Part shown: positions 63,207-64,000 of the stretch, in pieces
Layout of the letters: every line of letters starts with the position of its first letter
Position numbering within the stretch: position 1 is the stretch's first letter
Assembly (NCBI RefSeq): GCF_002561455.1
Contig: NZ_NTUP01000009.1
Location: 125 to 64,124, forward strand
Direction: 5' to 3'
From: Bacillus sp. AFS015802
GTDB lineage: Bacteria > Bacillota > Bacilli > Bacillales > Bacillaceae_B
DNA length: 64,000 nucleotides
The notes under the pieces: model-generated
Told to the model about the DNA's origin: nothing
Database searches by the model: none
What the model saw: the letters and a program-made list of their open reading frames with translations, nothing else
Position numbers and translations under genes: made by a program

Positions 63207-64000
63207 GTGGTTAATAAATACAAATCGAGTGTATCCTTTATTGCTATCCTTTTAGCTATATTAATTGTTGTAGCGGGGTGTAAAGAAGAACAGAAAGACT
63301 TTAAATCAACCAATACTACTTCTAATAGCGTAGAAGAACCAGAAGAAGAAAGTAAGCCAAGTGATAAAAAGGAATCTGTTAAGTATGAAGTCATTAGCTA
63401 TTCTCCTGTTGCTCCTGAGAAGATGGAAGATATAATCAATTATCCTGCAGGACCATTTGTGAACAATCTGTTTAGAGAAGAAGAAGATAAAATTGAGATT
63501 GTGAAAGAATTAGAGAAACTCCCCAGTTTAAATGGTACGGAAGGTGAAGAAGTTTACGAGGCTTATTGGAATACCCTTGTTCAAATGTTTGCGGGAGATT
63601 ATAAAGATCCAAACCAATTGATAGAAATGCTTAAAATAAAATCATTTGGCAGTCCAGAAATAGATGATCCCAGGTATCAATTCAAAGAAAACCTAAACGT
63701 TGAAATCCTTTTAGATGCAAGTGGTAGTATGAAGGCTCAAGTCAATGGAAAATCAAAAATGGAATTAGCGAAAGAAGCTATTTCAAAATTCACCGAGTCT
63801 TTACCTAGTGACGCAAAAATTGCTTTGAGAGTATATGGTCATAAGGGAACAGGAAGTGATAAGGATAAAGAATTATCATGTAAAGCCAATGAAAGAGTCT
63901 TTGGTTTCTCGAATTATGATAAGGACAAAATGAGCAGTACGTTAAAAAATATTGAACCAAAGGGCTGGACACCTGTCGCTAATTCCCTTCAAAAAGCGAG
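63207..64000 (+). CDS. VWA-domain lipoprotein 5 (partial, cut by the window end)
   Basis: The GTG start follows GTGGGGGGAAC. The first 264 codons include lipobox VAGC, the VWA motif ILLDASGSM, LRVYGHKGTGSD and KGWTPVA. The C-terminal part lies outside the window. It is the fifth VWA lipoprotein of the region. Confidence 0.85.
   Translation, partial: MVNKYKSSVSFIAILLAILIVVAGCKEEQKDFKSTNTTSNSVEEPEEESKPSDKKESVKYEVISYSPVAPEKMEDIINYPAGPFVNNLFREEEDKIEIVKELEKLPSLNGTEGEEVYEAYWNTLVQMFAGDYKDPNQLIEMLKIKSFGSPEIDDPRYQFKENLNVEILLDASGSMKAQVNGKSKMELAKEAISKFTESLPSDAKIALRVYGHKGTGSDKDKELSCKANERVFGFSNYDKDKMSSTLKNIEPKGWTPVANSLQKA

Overview
The window is from a low-to-moderate GC Gram-positive bacterium of the Bacillaceae. 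The left 10 kb follows the Bacillus subtilis order tsaE-tsaB-rimI-tsaD / ydiF / rex-tatAy-tatCy / ydiK-ydiL / groES-groEL, with protein motifs, a TTG-started groES and a CIRCE operator typical of that family. moaC, which lies between ydiF and rex in B. subtilis, is absent here. A Rossellomorea- or Bacillus-like host is plausible, but I cannot fix the genus.

Region 1 (1-10227) is core chromosome: the tRNA t6A genes, a DnaA-box cluster between tsaD and the ABC-F gene, the redox repressor Rex, a minimal TatAy/TatCy translocase, two small membrane protein genes and the HrcA-controlled groESL operon.

Region 2 (10228-42719) is a 32.5 kb integrated element. An exact 18-bp repeat of the last codons of groEL (10210-10227 and 42702-42719) bounds it, and a tyrosine integrase lies just inside the left end. 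Its left module (integrase, divergent XRE repressor, excisionase-like protein, SF3 helicase, iteron-rich probable origin) is organised like that of a phage satellite or PICI. I see no capsid, tail, terminase or conjugation genes. Then come a putative RAMP-fold/HNH pair, a pentamer-phased repeat, an MFS exporter, an ECF sigma/anti-sigma pair, and an array of mostly single-gene units (21-27.5 kb) separated by recurring intergenic hairpins with a GGGCAG motif. After these lie a 1.7 kb GC-rich, gene-free, highly structured stretch, a SEC-C/transglutaminase-like gene and two small genes. The right end is a defence island: type I restriction-modification (hsdMSR), a Ser/Thr kinase, and a TIR-caspase operon matching type IV Thoeris with two extra genes.

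Region 3 (42720-64000) returns to chromosome: a DUF1906 glycoside-hydrolase-like surface protein, an AlaX-type editing protein, then a complete-looking Flp/Tad pilus locus (VWA lipoprotein, CpaB, CpaE/TadZ, TadA, TadB, TadC, Flp pilin, TadE, TadG-like). Downstream are a secreted protein that looks like a polymorphic toxin, small membrane proteins, and four more VWA lipoprotein genes (the last cut by the window edge). These are interspersed with three copies of a ~52-bp palindromic repeat that sit beside broken gene fragments, including a degenerate pilin.

The strongest candidates for new biology are the cassette-like array with its recurring intergenic element, the structured GC-rich locus at 27.5-28.7 kb, the extended TIR-caspase operon, and the expanded VWA lipoprotein family next to the Tad pilus.
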